NCBI RefSeq assembly: GCF_030409795.1
Contig: NZ_JAUFQN010000019.1
Span: 1,116,001 to 1,180,000, forward strand
Length of the DNA: 64,000 nt
Reading direction: 5' to 3'
Source: Flavobacterium paronense
Lineage (GTDB): Bacteria > Bacteroidota > Bacteroidia > Flavobacteriales > Flavobacteriaceae
The position numbers were made by a program, and so were the translations under genes. Of the stretch, positions 63,023 through 64,000 are shown one piece after another; the first letter of the stretch is position 1, and every line of letters starts with the position of its first letter. The notes beneath the pieces were generated by a model. The model worked only from the letters and a program-made list of their open reading frames with translations, was not told the origin of the DNA and ran no database searches.

Positions 63023-64000
63023 TTAGCTTAGCAAAAAGGATTTAAATTCCTCATACGTTTTGATTCGAGTGCTAACTTTTTCTTTTCCTAACACGCTTTC
63101 AATTTGTTTTGGAATAGGTAGTTTTAAGTCCAATAAAGGTTCAACGGTATCTAAGAATTTTATGGGATGTGCAGTTTCTAAAAAGACACCAACACTGTTA
63201 GGTTGTTTTGCCATTTCCTTTTTCAAACCCAGATAACCTACAGCACCATGAGGTTCGGCTATGTATTTTGTTCGGTTGTAAATGTCTTTGATAGCGATTT
63301 CGGTCTCAGCATCAGTATAACTATAGGATGAAAAGTCCTTTTCAAATTCACTTAAATTATGATTGTATAACTCTTGGATACGAATAAAATTACTTGGGTT
63401 ACCCACATCCATGGCATTGGAAATTGTAGCAATTGATGGTTTTGGATCATAGTTTCCTTTTTCTAAAAACCTTGGAACGGTATCGTTAGCATTAGTGGAA
63501 GCTACAAAATGAGCTATTGGTAAACCTAATTTTTTTGCCATAATTCCGGCACAAATGTTTCCGAAGTTTCCGCTTGGGCAAGATAAAATGATTGGTTTGT
63601 TGTGTTTTTTTAATTGTTGGTAGGCAAAGAAAATATAAAACATCTGTGGCAACCAACGCGCAATGTTAATTGAGTTAGCAGAAGTAAGATTCAGATGCTT
63701 TAAACTTTCGTCAAGGAATGCTTTTTTTACCATATCCTGACAGTCATCAAAAACGCCGTCAACTTGCAAAGCTTTTATATTCTGACCTAAGGTTGTCAAT
63801 TGTCTTTCTTGAATATCACTCACTTTTCCGGACGGATAGAGAATGATAACCTCTACACCTTTAACACCTAAAAACCCACTGGCAACTGCACCGCCAGTAT
63901 CACCGGAAGTGGCTACTAAAACTGTGTTTTTAATATCTTTATCTCTGTTGAAATAGGCAAGGCAACGCGACATAAATCGGCCACCAACGTCTTTAAACGC
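63023..64000 (-). CDS. thrC: threonine synthase, 5' end outside the window
   Basis: The visible 325 residues are the C-terminal three quarters of a PLP-dependent threonine synthase (about 430 residues expected), which makes threonine from O-phosphohomoserine. The frame is open to the window edge, where AFKDVGGRFMSRCLAYF carries the PLP-binding Lys (codon 63994-63992). Further features are VLVATSGDTGGAVA, SCPSGNFGNICAG (PLP phosphate loop) and NAMDVGNPSNFIR. The ATG at 63973 is internal, not the start. Confidence 0.95.
   Translation of the reverse strand, partial: AFKDVGGRFMSRCLAYFNRDKDIKNTVLVATSGDTGGAVASGFLGVKGVEVIILYPSGKVSDIQERQLTTLGQNIKALQVDGVFDDCQDMVKKAFLDESLKHLNLTSANSINIARWLPQMFYIFFAYQQLKKHNKPIILSCPSGNFGNICAGIMAKKLGLPIAHFVASTNANDTVPRFLEKGNYDPKPSIATISNAMDVGNPSNFIRIQELYNHNLSEFEKDFSSYSYTDAETEIAIKDIYNRTKYIAEPHGAVGYLGLKKEMAKQPNSVGVFLETAHPIKFLDTVEPLLDLKLPIPKQIESVLGKEKVSTRIKTYEEFKSFLLS

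Noticed and set aside
63023..63973. Complete 316-residue thrC starting at 63973
   Set aside because: The frame continues to the window edge with AFKDVGGRF including the PLP lysine, so the gene is truncated by the window and not by mutation.

Overview
The window reads as one stretch of a Flavobacterium-like genome (Bacteroidota). The AT-rich composition, many exact matches to the Bacteroidota -7 promoter box TAnnTTTG, two giant secreted proteins with type IX secretion (T9SS) C-terminal signals, a tmRNA whose tag reads GEGNYALAA, a YtxJ-type bacillithiol protein and ATG starts without strong Shine-Dalgarno sequences all agree. No phage, conjugative element, complete insertion sequence, CRISPR array, rRNA or tRNA was seen.

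Layout. 1-20 kb is mostly housekeeping: an HU-like protein, a small membrane protein, an acyl-CoA synthetase with a lipoprotein hydrolase, an LTA-synthase-like enzyme, pyrE divergent from a Nudix gene, a DEAD-box-type helicase, an accessory pair (membrane protein, class C serine hydrolase) in repeat-rich DNA, then ddl-coaD, a PASTA protein with an RluA-type pseudouridine synthase, and folE / cysS-yidD-lgt. 20-29.3 kb is a single 3103-residue repetitive T9SS adhesin. 29.7-35.4 kb is a tightly packed urease operon (ureABCEFGD plus a nickel-permease-like gene). 35.7-43.4 kb is a second giant T9SS protein (2579 residues), followed by ssrA. 44.5-55.6 kb is a short-chain fatty acid (acetate/propionate) locus. 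55.6-64 kb holds a lipoprotein, clpB divergent from ytxJ, a lipoprotein-proA-proB operon, and the 3' part of thrC cut by the window edge.

The most interesting region is the acetate/propionate locus. It contains an orphan IS1-InsA-like zinc-ribbon/HTH protein, an outer-membrane porin, an MHS-type MFS transporter with a large soluble insert, two tiny membrane proteins, an SLC5 symporter-histidine kinase fusion (CrbS architecture), a receiver-only response regulator, a PrpE-like ligase and Acs. A roughly 21-bp element built on the palindrome TAACTATAGTTA followed by TTTAGCAAT recurs before the regulator, the porin, prpE and acs. It is therefore a candidate operator for a local regulon, and the InsA-like protein is a candidate for the missing DNA-binding output.

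A second theme is intergenic minisatellites whose periods are close to whole helical turns: 10, 11, 21 (63) and 22 bp, at 78-134, 691-840, 11056-11310, 29409-29500 and 62849-62954.
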